Shown here one piece after another: positions 1 through 5,853 of a DNA stretch of 6,222 bases. Below the pieces are notes generated by a model. The model saw only the letters and a program-made list of their open reading frames with translations. It made no database searches and had not been told where the DNA came from. The position numbers and the translations under genes were made by a program. The number at the start of each line of letters is the position of its first letter. Position 1 is the stretch's first letter. Source of the stretch: Candidatus Latescibacterota bacterium (lineage in GTDB: Bacteria > Latescibacterota > 4484-107); assembly GCA_030613045.1 (NCBI GenBank), contig JAUWMS010000169.1:1-6222 (forward strand), written 5' to 3'.

Positions 1-1911
1 TGATAAGGCGTCTATGAGCACTTCTCTGGAAAGCGTCTTCAATCGAACACCCGTAAGCGCTCCACAAAGACCGGGATTGCGGCGATGGCTATCCGCCCCT
101 CCTACGAGGCCGAACCGTCCCCCTTCATCGAGGGCGCGGAAGATGTCGCCATGCTCGATGTAAATATCCCAGCCGGAGGTTGCCTCCACATTGACCTCCA
201 CAGGCGAGTCCGCCAGCCGCCATTTTTGGTGGTGCGCATGAAGCAGCCAGCCCTTCTTCTCAGCCAGTTTGACCAGATATTCGACCTTTCCACTGGTTCC
301 GGGCCAGCGTGGGATATCCGGCTCGGCTCCGGGCAACACGACGCTACGGTGGTTAACACCACAGGTATCATCCGCGCATGTCCACTCAAAACCCAAAAGC
401 GTGACGAAGCGTCCCGGCTCGTTGAATTGTTCGGCAAAAAAGAGCCCCTGCCGCCACTCGCTCTCACGCATATCGAGGATATAGCTGTCGTTGTCCGTCA
501 TCATCATAAAATCGAGAAAGGCGCTGTCGCGGGCGTAGTGATAGATTTCGTCGGGTTCTCCCTGCGCATCGTCACCGGTTGAAAGCATCGAATGAACGTG
601 GAGGTCTCCCCAATAAAGCCCCTGGTCCAAACGGTCGGTTCCTATATCCCGGGGGAGCTTTATTCGCCGCCAGCCTTCAGGCTCGGAAAGATCGAGCGCC
701 TCCTGAGGTTTGGAGAGGTCCAGCCTTCGCACCCTGTATTTCCTTTCCGCCCCGATATGCCCCTCAAGACAGCCTGTTAGAAGCACATCCGATGTCATGG
801 GAATAGTCGGGTCCACGTCGTAAAAGAGCGCCCCCTGGGCAAGGGCGAGTGGCGCGCCGAGTTGCCCGTCGAAGCTGAGATGCCTGCCGCAGAGCTGGCC
901 AAAAACATGCCCGGTGCCGCCATCGCGCTGCTTTTTGCGTTCCCACAATAGCCATGCCCCGCCGTTGCCGTCTGGTTTGGCAAGAGGATGCCGCCTCCGG
1001 CCCATGTAGCCCCAGATCGCTTCGCGCTCGGGTCGCAGCCATCCCAACATTCCGTGCGCCAAACTGGCTACAGCGCCGTGCTCGTCCCCGAGAAGCTGGA
1101 TTTGTCCTTCTTCGACCAACGCCGCACACAAATAATGGTGTTGGTCTATGACGCCCCCATCGCCCCGCACATCGAAACGCTTCACCCACAGGACAAGGAA
1201 ACGGTTATGGCCAAGGTCGTGCACGCTGGGCTTGAGATCCCATCCTGGCGCGGATGAGATGCGAAATGGCTGACTCCACTGTCCGGAGACGAATTCGGAG
1301 CCCACTACATCGTAGGCCCCCTCTTCGTAAGAATCCCAAACCGCAAGCAGTTCCGTGCCGCAGGAGGCCACTTCCGGTCTCGAACAATACGGCACCTCGT
1401 CTGAAATACGCAGCGGTGTACTCCAGGCATCGTCCTGGGCCGACTGATGCACGACACTTTGACGCGTCTCATCATACTGGGTATAAACAAGGTGCATCAC
1501 GCCGCTGCCTTCCTCAACGGAAAGGGACGGTCGAAAAGCGTGATGGGAGCCTGTGGGTATCCGTCTGCTCGTTTTGAGTTCCCCATCTTTTATGGCGTGT
1601 TCTACCAACTGCCAGCAATGGTTCTCCCAGCAGGTATGGATCACCACCAACCCCTGATCGTTCACGTGGAAGGCAGGCCAGCAATTCGCCCTGTACTGGG
1701 TGGCAAACTCGATGCAATCGCCCTTTCGGTTGCCCTCGAGCGCCCTCAAACGCAGGAAATCGTGTCCTGAGTCGGTCGCCTCAGCAAGCACGAAAATACC
1801 TTCCCCCGGCCATTCGATGAGCGTAAACCACGCCTCGTGCGGCCCGTATTGATTGAGTTGACCGGAGATGGTTCTGTGCCGCTTACGGAGTTGGTCGTTG
1901 ATCTTTGGCAT
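1..1911 (-). CDS. Propeller-like/PHP (DUF3604-type) metallohydrolase, 3' end beyond the window
   Basis: This frame is open for 637 codons from ATG at 1911 to base 1, and its stop lies outside the window. The start is fixed: an in-frame TAA sits at 1932-1930 and no other ATG, GTG or TTG lies between. Residues 1 to about 420 look like a beta-propeller of the sialidase/BNR kind. They have recurring strands such as FRPSLSV, WSTPLRIS, SRPEVAS, WSQPFRIS and KPSVHDLG, each followed by a hydrophobic strand like LLAVWDSY or FLVLWVKR. From about 431 a PHP-type domain begins with YWGDLHVHS (H438, H440). It continues with MTDND (D473), FEW (E509), HRSVVLPG (521-528), LHAHH (H558, H560) and GGADSHRRNPG (D607, H609). 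These match the metal-ligand motifs of PHP phosphoesterases and the layout of DUF3604 proteins. No signal peptide is visible, so it is probably cytoplasmic. PHP enzymes hydrolyse phosphoesters with bound divalent metals; the substrate here is unknown. The family call is firm, the propeller assignment is inferred. Confidence 0.9.
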   Translation of the reverse strand, partial: MPKINDQLRKRHRTISGQLNQYGPHEAWFTLIEWPGEGIFVLAEATDSGHDFLRLRALEGNRKGDCIEFATQYRANCWPAFHVNDQGLVVIHTCWENHCWQLVEHAIKDGELKTSRRIPTGSHHAFRPSLSVEEGSGVMHLVYTQYDETRQSVVHQSAQDDAWSTPLRISDEVPYCSRPEVASCGTELLAVWDSYEEGAYDVVGSEFVSGQWSQPFRISSAPGWDLKPSVHDLGHNRFLVLWVKRFDVRGDGGVIDQHHYLCAALVEEGQIQLLGDEHGAVASLAHGMLGWLRPEREAIWGYMGRRRHPLAKPDGNGGAWLLWERKKQRDGGTGHVFGQLCGRHLSFDGQLGAPLALAQGALFYDVDPTIPMTSDVLLTGCLEGHIGAERKYRVRRLDLSKPQEALDLSEPEGWRRIKLPRDIGTDRLDQGLYWGDLHVHSMLSTGDDAQGEPDEIYHYARDSAFLDFMMMTDNDSYILDMRESEWRQGLFFAEQFNEPGRFVTLLGFEWTCADDTCGVNHRSVVLPGAEPDIPRWPGTSGKVEYLVKLAEKKGWLLHAHHQKWRLADSPVEVNVEATSGWDIYIEHGDIFRALDEGGRFGLVGGADSHRRNPGLCGALTGVRLKTLSREVLIDALS

Positions 1912-1915
1912 TTTT

Positions 1916-1944
1916 GTAATCTCTTTTTTTTAGTGCTTTGTCAA
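1916..1944 (-). promoter_or_regulatory. Possible sigma70-type promoter at the propeller-PHP start
   Basis: On the minus strand a perfect -35 hexamer TTGACA (1944-1939) is followed after 17 bases by GATTAC (1921-1916), a weak -10 matching 3 of 6 positions. Transcription would start at or just before the ATG at 1911, giving a nearly leaderless mRNA. The only Shine-Dalgarno-like sequence is a weak AGAGA about 8 bases before the ATG, inside the same segment. The -35 match could be chance in an A-rich stretch. Confidence 0.3.
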
Positions 1945-2012
1945 GCGCGAGTTTCCGGAGAGGAGAGAACGTTCCGCGACAAAATTATTTTCACAATTAG
2001 GAAACCAAGAAC

Positions 2013-2095
2013 CCAGGAGAAAAACACAGCCCTCCGAAATGCACCACAGCCCTCTCCTGGATTCCTTATAGAAAAATAAGTTTTGGGCTGTGTGT
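2013..2095 (-). promoter_or_regulatory. Structured intergenic element with competing inverted repeats
   Basis: Three pairing elements overlap here. CCAGGAGA (2013-2020) and TCTCCTGG (2053-2060) are perfect 8-base inverted repeats. Between and across them lie two direct copies of CACAGCCCTC (2025-2034 and 2045-2054). A third segment, GGGCTGTG (2085-2092), is the complement of the first eight bases of either copy. The minus-strand RNA could therefore form mutually exclusive stems, one of which (2085-2093 with 2024-2032) would be followed by a run of five U. This resembles a terminator or attenuator arrangement in the leader of the propeller-PHP gene, but the loop would be long (about 52 bases). 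It matches no riboswitch class I recognise. The repeats are visible; their function is inference. Confidence 0.4.
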
Positions 2096-2101
2096 TCTGA
2101 A

Positions 2102-2127
2102 CCTCCAAACCTCCCGCAGGTTGGAGG
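2102..2127 (-). terminator. Hairpin just after the URO-D gene, possible terminator
   Basis: CCTCCAA (2102-2108) pairs with TTGGAGG (2121-2127), and CCT (2110-2112) pairs with AGG (2118-2120). This gives about 10 base pairs with one bulged A and a five-base loop. It lies 37 bases beyond the stop of the URO-D gene in the direction of its transcription. No U-tract follows directly (the nearest T-rich stretch is about 25 bases on), so it is not a textbook intrinsic terminator. It may instead stabilise the mRNA 3' end or act with the structured element next to it. Confidence 0.45.
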
Positions 2128-2164
2128 CAACCTACGCGAAGTTATTTGACGATTACCCTCCCAA

Positions 2165-3328
2165 CTATCGCAGACGCTTCCATTCCTCGATGAAAGCCTG
2201 CACGTTCTTCCACGGCCATTGCTGGCGGATGGAGGGCACCGCGTGCAGGATGAAGCCTTTTTTGCCGAACGTCTCAAAGGCCTCCCGAACCGCTTCGCGC
2301 ACGATCTCCGGGGTGCCTTCCCCGATGTGAACCGGTGCGCTGACGCCGCCCCAGATGCATTTACAATCCCCTAACTTTTGGGCAACGACCTTCATATCCT
2401 GATTTCCGAGCGCCGGCTCGATGCTCGAATAGGCGTCGAAGGGCAGTTCGGCCAAGTAGTCCAGTATCGGCATAATCCCGGTGCAGACGGTGTACGAACA
2501 CACCCGACCCGCGCCGTGCACCAGCCCGATCTCCGCTCGCAGGCGCTTTCCGAGAAAGTCACGCAATTGCTGAGGACTCCAGAAATCCGTGGTCTCATAG
2601 AAGCCGTTTCGTCTCACGATATCTACGTCCAACGCCGGATCCAGCGCGATCTCCAACCGGCGCATCGTCGTTTGATGCTCGATCTCTAAGAAGCGATCCA
2701 TGACTTCGGGGTTGTCCATTGAAACATAGATCATATCTACGCCGAAAAGCTGATGGGTCGCCGTAAGCCCATAGCCAATCGGAGTCACGATGGCCAATCC
2801 CCACTGTTCGGCCCACGTTCTGACCCGTTTTGCTTGCTCCTGTGTGGCCGCAATCTCCCGATCTCCCGGCGGCATGTGCAGATACGCCCAGCGCTCCACA
2901 TCCTCCATCGTCTGCAGCCAGGGCTTGACAAAACGGGAGACGCAGAAGTCCGACTGGAGCGGGACGTCCGTGCCGTGGGGCCAGTCTTCGGTGCGCCGGA
3001 CAGCCGCCGTGAGGGGTCCGGCAGGCGTCCTGATCTCCTTGTGCAGGATGGGATGCGGCTCTCCGGGAACTTCCTCCTCCCACACCCGCGAAGTCACCTC
3101 CGGATGCTGACCGGGCGAAACGTATAGGTACACCACCGGGTCGAGACCCAGTTCTTCCACCTGATGCAGCAGGGCATGTTCACCGTGGGCATTGCCCTGC
3201 TGCCACGCCCGGAATTTCCGCTCTGCGGACTGGGACTCACTGAAGTGTGTGGAGAGCGGCACATAATCCACTTCTTCCCGGCGGATGGCCGCGAGCATGC
3301 GCTCACGAGAACTCATTTTTGGCTTCAT
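2165..3328 (-). CDS. Uroporphyrinogen decarboxylase (URO-D) family protein
   Basis: Encodes 387 residues. The ATG at 3328 is chosen over an in-frame ATG at 3358 because AAGGAAGGAA (3340-3331) gives a strong Shine-Dalgarno two bases from it, and the upstream extension runs into the CGCAAAG repeats. The N-terminal helix MSSRERMLAAIRREEVDYVP is typical of the COG0407 URO-D/MtaA-like family (Arg-rich helix, then D-VP). Later landmarks are SPQQLRDFLG (251-260), VCTG (281-284), WGGVSAPVHIGEGTP (326-340) with the usual EIVREAV continuation, and GFILHAVPSI leading to PWKN near the C-terminus. The fold is a TIM barrel, and the length fits a full domain. In the corrinoid methyltransferases of this family zinc is held by a His-x-Cys pair and a later Cys. 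Here the pair reads T-V-C and the later site shows no Cys, so that chemistry is doubtful. It is unlikely to be the heme-pathway HemE, because no heme genes flank it and it lacks a HemE-like N-terminus. Substrate unknown. Confidence 0.92.
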   Translation of the reverse strand: MKPKMSSRERMLAAIRREEVDYVPLSTHFSESQSAERKFRAWQQGNAHGEHALLHQVEELGLDPVVYLYVSPGQHPEVTSRVWEEEVPGEPHPILHKEIRTPAGPLTAAVRRTEDWPHGTDVPLQSDFCVSRFVKPWLQTMEDVERWAYLHMPPGDREIAATQEQAKRVRTWAEQWGLAIVTPIGYGLTATHQLFGVDMIYVSMDNPEVMDRFLEIEHQTTMRRLEIALDPALDVDIVRRNGFYETTDFWSPQQLRDFLGKRLRAEIGLVHGAGRVCSYTVCTGIMPILDYLAELPFDAYSSIEPALGNQDMKVVAQKLGDCKCIWGGVSAPVHIGEGTPEIVREAVREAFETFGKKGFILHAVPSIRQQWPWKNVQAFIEEWKRLR

Positions 3329-3330
3329 GA

Positions 3331-3340
3331 TTCCTTCCTT
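3331..3340 (-). promoter_or_regulatory. Shine-Dalgarno deciding the URO-D start
   Basis: On the minus strand AAGGAAGGAA stands just before the ATG at 3328, with AAGGAAGG about 4 bases from it. The alternative in-frame ATG at 3358 lies inside the CGCAAAG repeat and has no comparable site, so this motif fixes the shorter, 387-residue form. Confidence 0.75.
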
Positions 3341-3344
3341 TAAC

Positions 3345-3380
3345 CGCAAAGATCGCAAAGCAGGCGCAGAGCGCGCAAAG
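3345..3380. repeat. CGCAAAG short tandem repeat
   Basis: CGCAAAG occurs at 3345-3351, 3354-3360 and 3374-3380, with a one-mismatch copy CGCAGAG at 3365-3371. Unit starts are 9, 11 and 9 bases apart. The array lies in the leader of the URO-D gene. A related degenerate stretch (AACGCGGAGAGTCGCAAA, 3746-3763) occurs in the next gap. I recall similar arrays between genes in various environmental bacteria, but cannot check this here. Confidence 0.7.
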
Positions 3381-3426
3381 TCCCCGGTCGGCGAAAGGAT
3401 TCGCCTCCTACGGGCTTGTTATAGGT

Positions 3427-3442
3427 GGGCAATGCTTTGCCC
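3427..3442. other. Small perfect hairpin in the gap before the URO-D gene
   Basis: GGGCAA (3427-3432) and TTGCCC (3437-3442) form a perfect 6-bp stem with a four-base loop. It lies 33 bases past the stop of the small membrane protein gene. No U-tract follows on the minus strand, so an intrinsic terminator is not supported; it may be an mRNA 3'-end structure. The rest of the 3329-3474 gap holds only the CGCAAAG array and the ribosome binding site. Confidence 0.4.
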
Positions 3443-3474
3443 GATTGAGGAACTGATGGCGAAGGCTTCCCCGA

Positions 3475-3708
3475 TCATTCTTTGGACAATATCGAGTGAT
3501 TCATCAGCCAATAGCAAAGCATCCCAACCGCAGGCACGGAAAAAGACAGCAATGCCCACACCCATGGGGGGAGTCCCATCGCAGGAGATGATAACTCCTT
3601 GGCATTCTTATAGACTGTGATTGCTATGGCTATGTGCGCTACAATGAGACACAAAGCTACGCTAAGTAAAACGAGGTAAAAAAGAATGATAAAGGCGATT
3701 ACTATCAT
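3475..3708 (-). CDS. Small two-helix membrane protein, function unknown
   Basis: Encodes 77 residues. The ATG at 3708 is preceded by a clear Shine-Dalgarno, GAGGTGAG (3720-3713), 4 bases upstream. The frame stays open to 3837, but that would overlap the end of the symporter gene and add 43 non-membrane residues without a better ribosome site. Residues 1-32 form one long hydrophobic helix (MIVIAFIILFYLVLL and onward). A polar stretch YKNAKELSS follows, then a second helix at about 49-69 starting LPPWVWALLSF and containing a Pro-Ala-Val-Gly turn. This layout recalls PLDc_N-type small membrane proteins, where a Trp-rich helix with P-x-x-G is common, but the match is only visual. It sits 79 bases after the symporter stop, so it could be an accessory subunit or an unrelated small protein. 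The coding call rests on the ribosome site and the clean hydrophobic pattern. Confidence 0.68.
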   Translation of the reverse strand: MIVIAFIILFYLVLLSVALCLIVAHIAIAITVYKNAKELSSPAMGLPPWVWALLSFSVPAVGMLCYWLMNHSILSKE

Positions 3709-3737
3709 AGCGCTCACCTCTTTGTCAGAAGTTCTCT

Positions 3738-3766
3738 GGGTTTGTAACGCGGAGAGTCGCAAACCC
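3738..3766. other. Inverted repeat between the symporter and the small membrane protein gene
   Basis: GGGTTTG (3738-3744) and CAAACCC (3760-3766) are perfect 7-base inverted repeats around a 15-base loop, with one further wobble pair possible. The loop holds GCGGAGAGTCG, resembling the CGCAGAG/CGCAAAG repeat type. The structure lies 22 bases past the symporter stop and has no U-tract on the minus strand. It could moderate read-through or protect the mRNA end. Confidence 0.4.
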
Positions 3767-3787
3767 TCGTTCAGCGCTGCAAAAACG

Positions 3788-5751
3788 TTATGATTGCATC
3801 CTTCGGAGCAAGCCCCTGCCTCCCCGCATAATTCCAAATCCGATCCCGGCGAGGATCACGGATAGGATCAGGTTGATCACGGGATTGGCGCGCCCCGACG
3901 GGAACAGGAGCAGCGCGAGGGTCATCGCGGCCAGCAACAGCACGATCATCCCGACGAAATGATAGGCCGTGACCGTCTGCTGCTCGTCGCCCACCTCTTT
4001 TTCCACGTCAATCGGAGTTTGGAGCAAGGCGAAGAACCGATCCACCTCCGGCTCCGGCTCTCCAATATCCCGGCTGTAGATTCGGAAGAGGCGGTATATC
4101 AAAATTCCAAAGGCGGCCGCCGCGAGGGTCATGGCCGCAAAATAGTGCGTGGACGATCCTCCATCCGGTGGCTCGATATGACCAAAGACGATCCCCCACG
4201 AAAGCGCCTCATTGGTGTTAAAAAAGAGGAAGAAGAACCAGAGCGCCACGGACACGAGGGCGGATGTGGCAAGCGTGGCCGGGCGGCTGCGACCGAGACG
4301 TCCCATCGGTCTGGATAAGAGAAATACGGCAAGCGTCACTCCGATGATGAAGCATACCCGGTATCCGAAGGGATATTTCATAAATCCGAACACGTGGAGC
4401 GGCCCGAAGATGGACAGATCGCTGCATACAATGGCGGCAAGGGTTCCGACGACCACGGCTCCGATCCCGGCCCATCTGGAGATCTTTCGGATTACCAGCC
4501 CCAAGGTCAAAGGAATGGACACGGCCACACCCGTCAAAAGTCCGATGGTGATCCCGATGATGTCGAGTTTAATGCCCTTCAGGATAATGGCCATCGCGCC
4601 CGTTACCGCCACGACGAAAAATCCGAGAATCGCGATCCGCCCGACGGTCATCACCTCGCGGTCGGAGGCCTTCGGTCGAAACATCCGTTTGTACAAATCC
4701 ACGGACACCACCGCCGAAGCCGTGTTCCAGCACGTGTCCGTGGCCGACATCGTGGCGGCGAGCATCGCGGCGACGAACATCCCCAGAATACCGGGTGGCA
4801 GATACCGGGCCGCCATCGCGATGTACACCCCTTCCTGCGGATTCTTGAGCCCTCCGAATCCGGGAATCAACGAAGGGTCCGGCCATACGACAGAGCCGAT
4901 AAACGGGATAAGCCCGAAGAACAGGGGCCCCAGCGCAAACAGTCCGGTGGCCAAAAGCCCCAGCTTGAGCACCGACCGCTCGTCTCGGACACTGTAGTAT
5001 CGCTGAGCGCGGTCTCCCATCGCCGCGTTGAAGATCATCTGCATGATATACACGATGAGATACCAAGAGTCGTAGCTCGATTCGCTCTCAGGAGCATGAA
5101 AGGTGAACGCGGGCAATCGTCCGAGCACATCGGGGATCTCGACAAAGATCACTCCGAGCAGAACCACCACGACCCCGAGCAGCAAAAAGGACTGCACCGC
5201 GTCGGTGATGGCGACCGCCCACAGCCCGCCGGAGAAGGTGTATATGAGCACGAGTGTGGCGATCACCAGTATGGTCAGCATGATGGCCGCCTCGGAGCCG
5301 GGAAAGAGGATCGGACCGACCATCTTGCCGAGGGACGCCATGTGCTGGATGGGCCAGTAGAGCAGGGATACGGCAAACAGAATGCTCAGCGCGGTGTGGG
5401 TGGTCCGGTTGAAACGGGTCTCCACGTATTCTATGGGAGAGATCACCCGGCTTCGGCGGCACCGCACGCCCGCCAGCATAAACCCCAGAAAGAAGCCCAC
5501 CGGCCACGTGGCAAAATAGAGCATTCCATACCAGCCCGTTCGGTACACAAGACTGGCCGCACCGCCGAACGTCCACGCGGAGAAGAGGCCCAAATGTACA
5601 TGGATATGCTCGCCACCCACCATGGAATCCGCCGTCCGCCGGTGAAGAAGTCTTTGGCGCCCTTCATGAATTTGGAGAAGAAGACGGCGATGGCCATCAT
5701 GATCGTTAGATACACGATGATGGAGACCCAGTCAATGGGTGCTACGCCCAT
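3788..5751 (-). CDS. Sodium:solute symporter (SSS family), interrupted by a one-base frameshift
   Basis: Na+-coupled importer of the SSS/SLC5 family. With one base restored near 5584 the product is 654 residues. The ATG at 5751 is favoured because GGAG lies 5 bases upstream; a GTG at 5757 is in frame but overlaps that site. Residues 1-55 (first helix at about 8-26, then DFFTGGRRIPWW and SISMYIWA) are in one frame. From FSAWTFGGAASLVYRTGW onward the rest is in another. Family marks follow: SPIEYVETRFN (105-115), FSGGLWAVAITDAVQ (173-187), which is the classic SSS signature, and AATMSATDTCWNTASAVV, then DLYKR (332-355), the region holding the Na2 site. About 15 hydrophobic segments can be counted, the last two after a charged linker (about 558-592) containing TPIDVEKEVG. 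This long C-terminal form is common in environmental SSS proteins. The substrate is unknown. A start at 5623 would yield a 611-residue protein lacking the first helix, probably not functional. Confidence 0.93.
5581..5589 (-). other. Frameshift site in the SSS symporter gene
   Basis: The upstream frame reads TGG GCC TCT TCT CCG, giving WASSP and drifting into Arg-rich sequence. The downstream frame reads TTC TCC GCG TGG, giving FSAW, the expected next block of an SSS protein. Adding one T to make TCT TTC TCC restores WASFSAWTFGG. The simplest explanation is loss of one T from a TTT run, either a real mutation or an assembly or sequencing error. No X-XXY-YYZ slippery heptamer is present, so programmed -1 shifting is not supported. 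Confidence 0.85.
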
Positions 5752-5796
5752 GATCACTCCGATCTTTTTGGGTTGGGAGATGAGAGTTGCTACTTC

Positions 5797-5824
5797 CGTG
5801 AAACGTGAAACGTAAAACGTAAAG
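5797..5824. repeat. Tandem CGTGAAA/CGTAAAR heptamer repeat
   Basis: Four 7-base units run without gaps: CGTGAAA (5797-5803), CGTGAAA (5804-5810), CGTAAAA (5811-5817) and CGTAAAG (5818-5824). They lie in the 102-base gap between the nitrilase-like gene and the symporter start, 46 bases ahead of the symporter ATG. The exact 7-base period argues for a repeat element or protein-binding array rather than coding sequence. Nothing else stands out in this gap. Confidence 0.75.
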
Positions 5825-5853
5825 GGCGAAAGCGAATCAATGGGACCCTTCCA

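Noticed and set aside
102..467. Minus-strand open frames at 102-467, 764-1189 and 1514-1717
   Set aside because: They are out of frame with the propeller-PHP gene, which stays open through all of them and has the recognisable motifs.
85..582. Plus-strand open frame of 165 codons opposite the PHP domain
   Set aside because: No domain and no ribosome site; the minus strand has the complete PHP motif series through this segment.
2595..3083. Minus-strand open frame of 162 codons inside the URO-D gene
   Set aside because: Arg/Gly-rich shadow in another frame; the URO-D frame is continuous and matches the family.
2165..3328. Heme-pathway uroporphyrinogen decarboxylase (HemE)
   Set aside because: Overall sequence looks like the divergent COG0407 branch, and no other heme gene is nearby.
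2165..3358. Longer URO-D form starting at the ATG at 3358
   Set aside because: The extra ten codons overlap the CGCAAAG repeat and lack a ribosome site, while the ATG at 3328 has a strong one.
3345..3380. CRISPR array
   Set aside because: Units are 7 bases with 2-4 base gaps, far too short for repeats and spacers.
3475..3837. Longer 120-residue form of the small membrane protein
   Set aside because: It would overlap the end of the symporter gene by 50 bases and place a Cys-rich non-membrane tail before the first helix; the ATG at 3708 has a strong ribosome site.
5581..5589. Programmed -1 ribosomal frameshift in the symporter
   Set aside because: No slippery heptamer is present, and SSS transporters are not known to use one. 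A one-base deletion is simpler.
4394..5815. A long plus-strand open frame of 473 codons opposite the symporter
   Set aside because: Its product is low-complexity, rich in Arg, His, Gly and Asp with no recognisable domain, and it lies antisense to a gene with clear SSS motifs. It is a by-product of GC-rich codon use.
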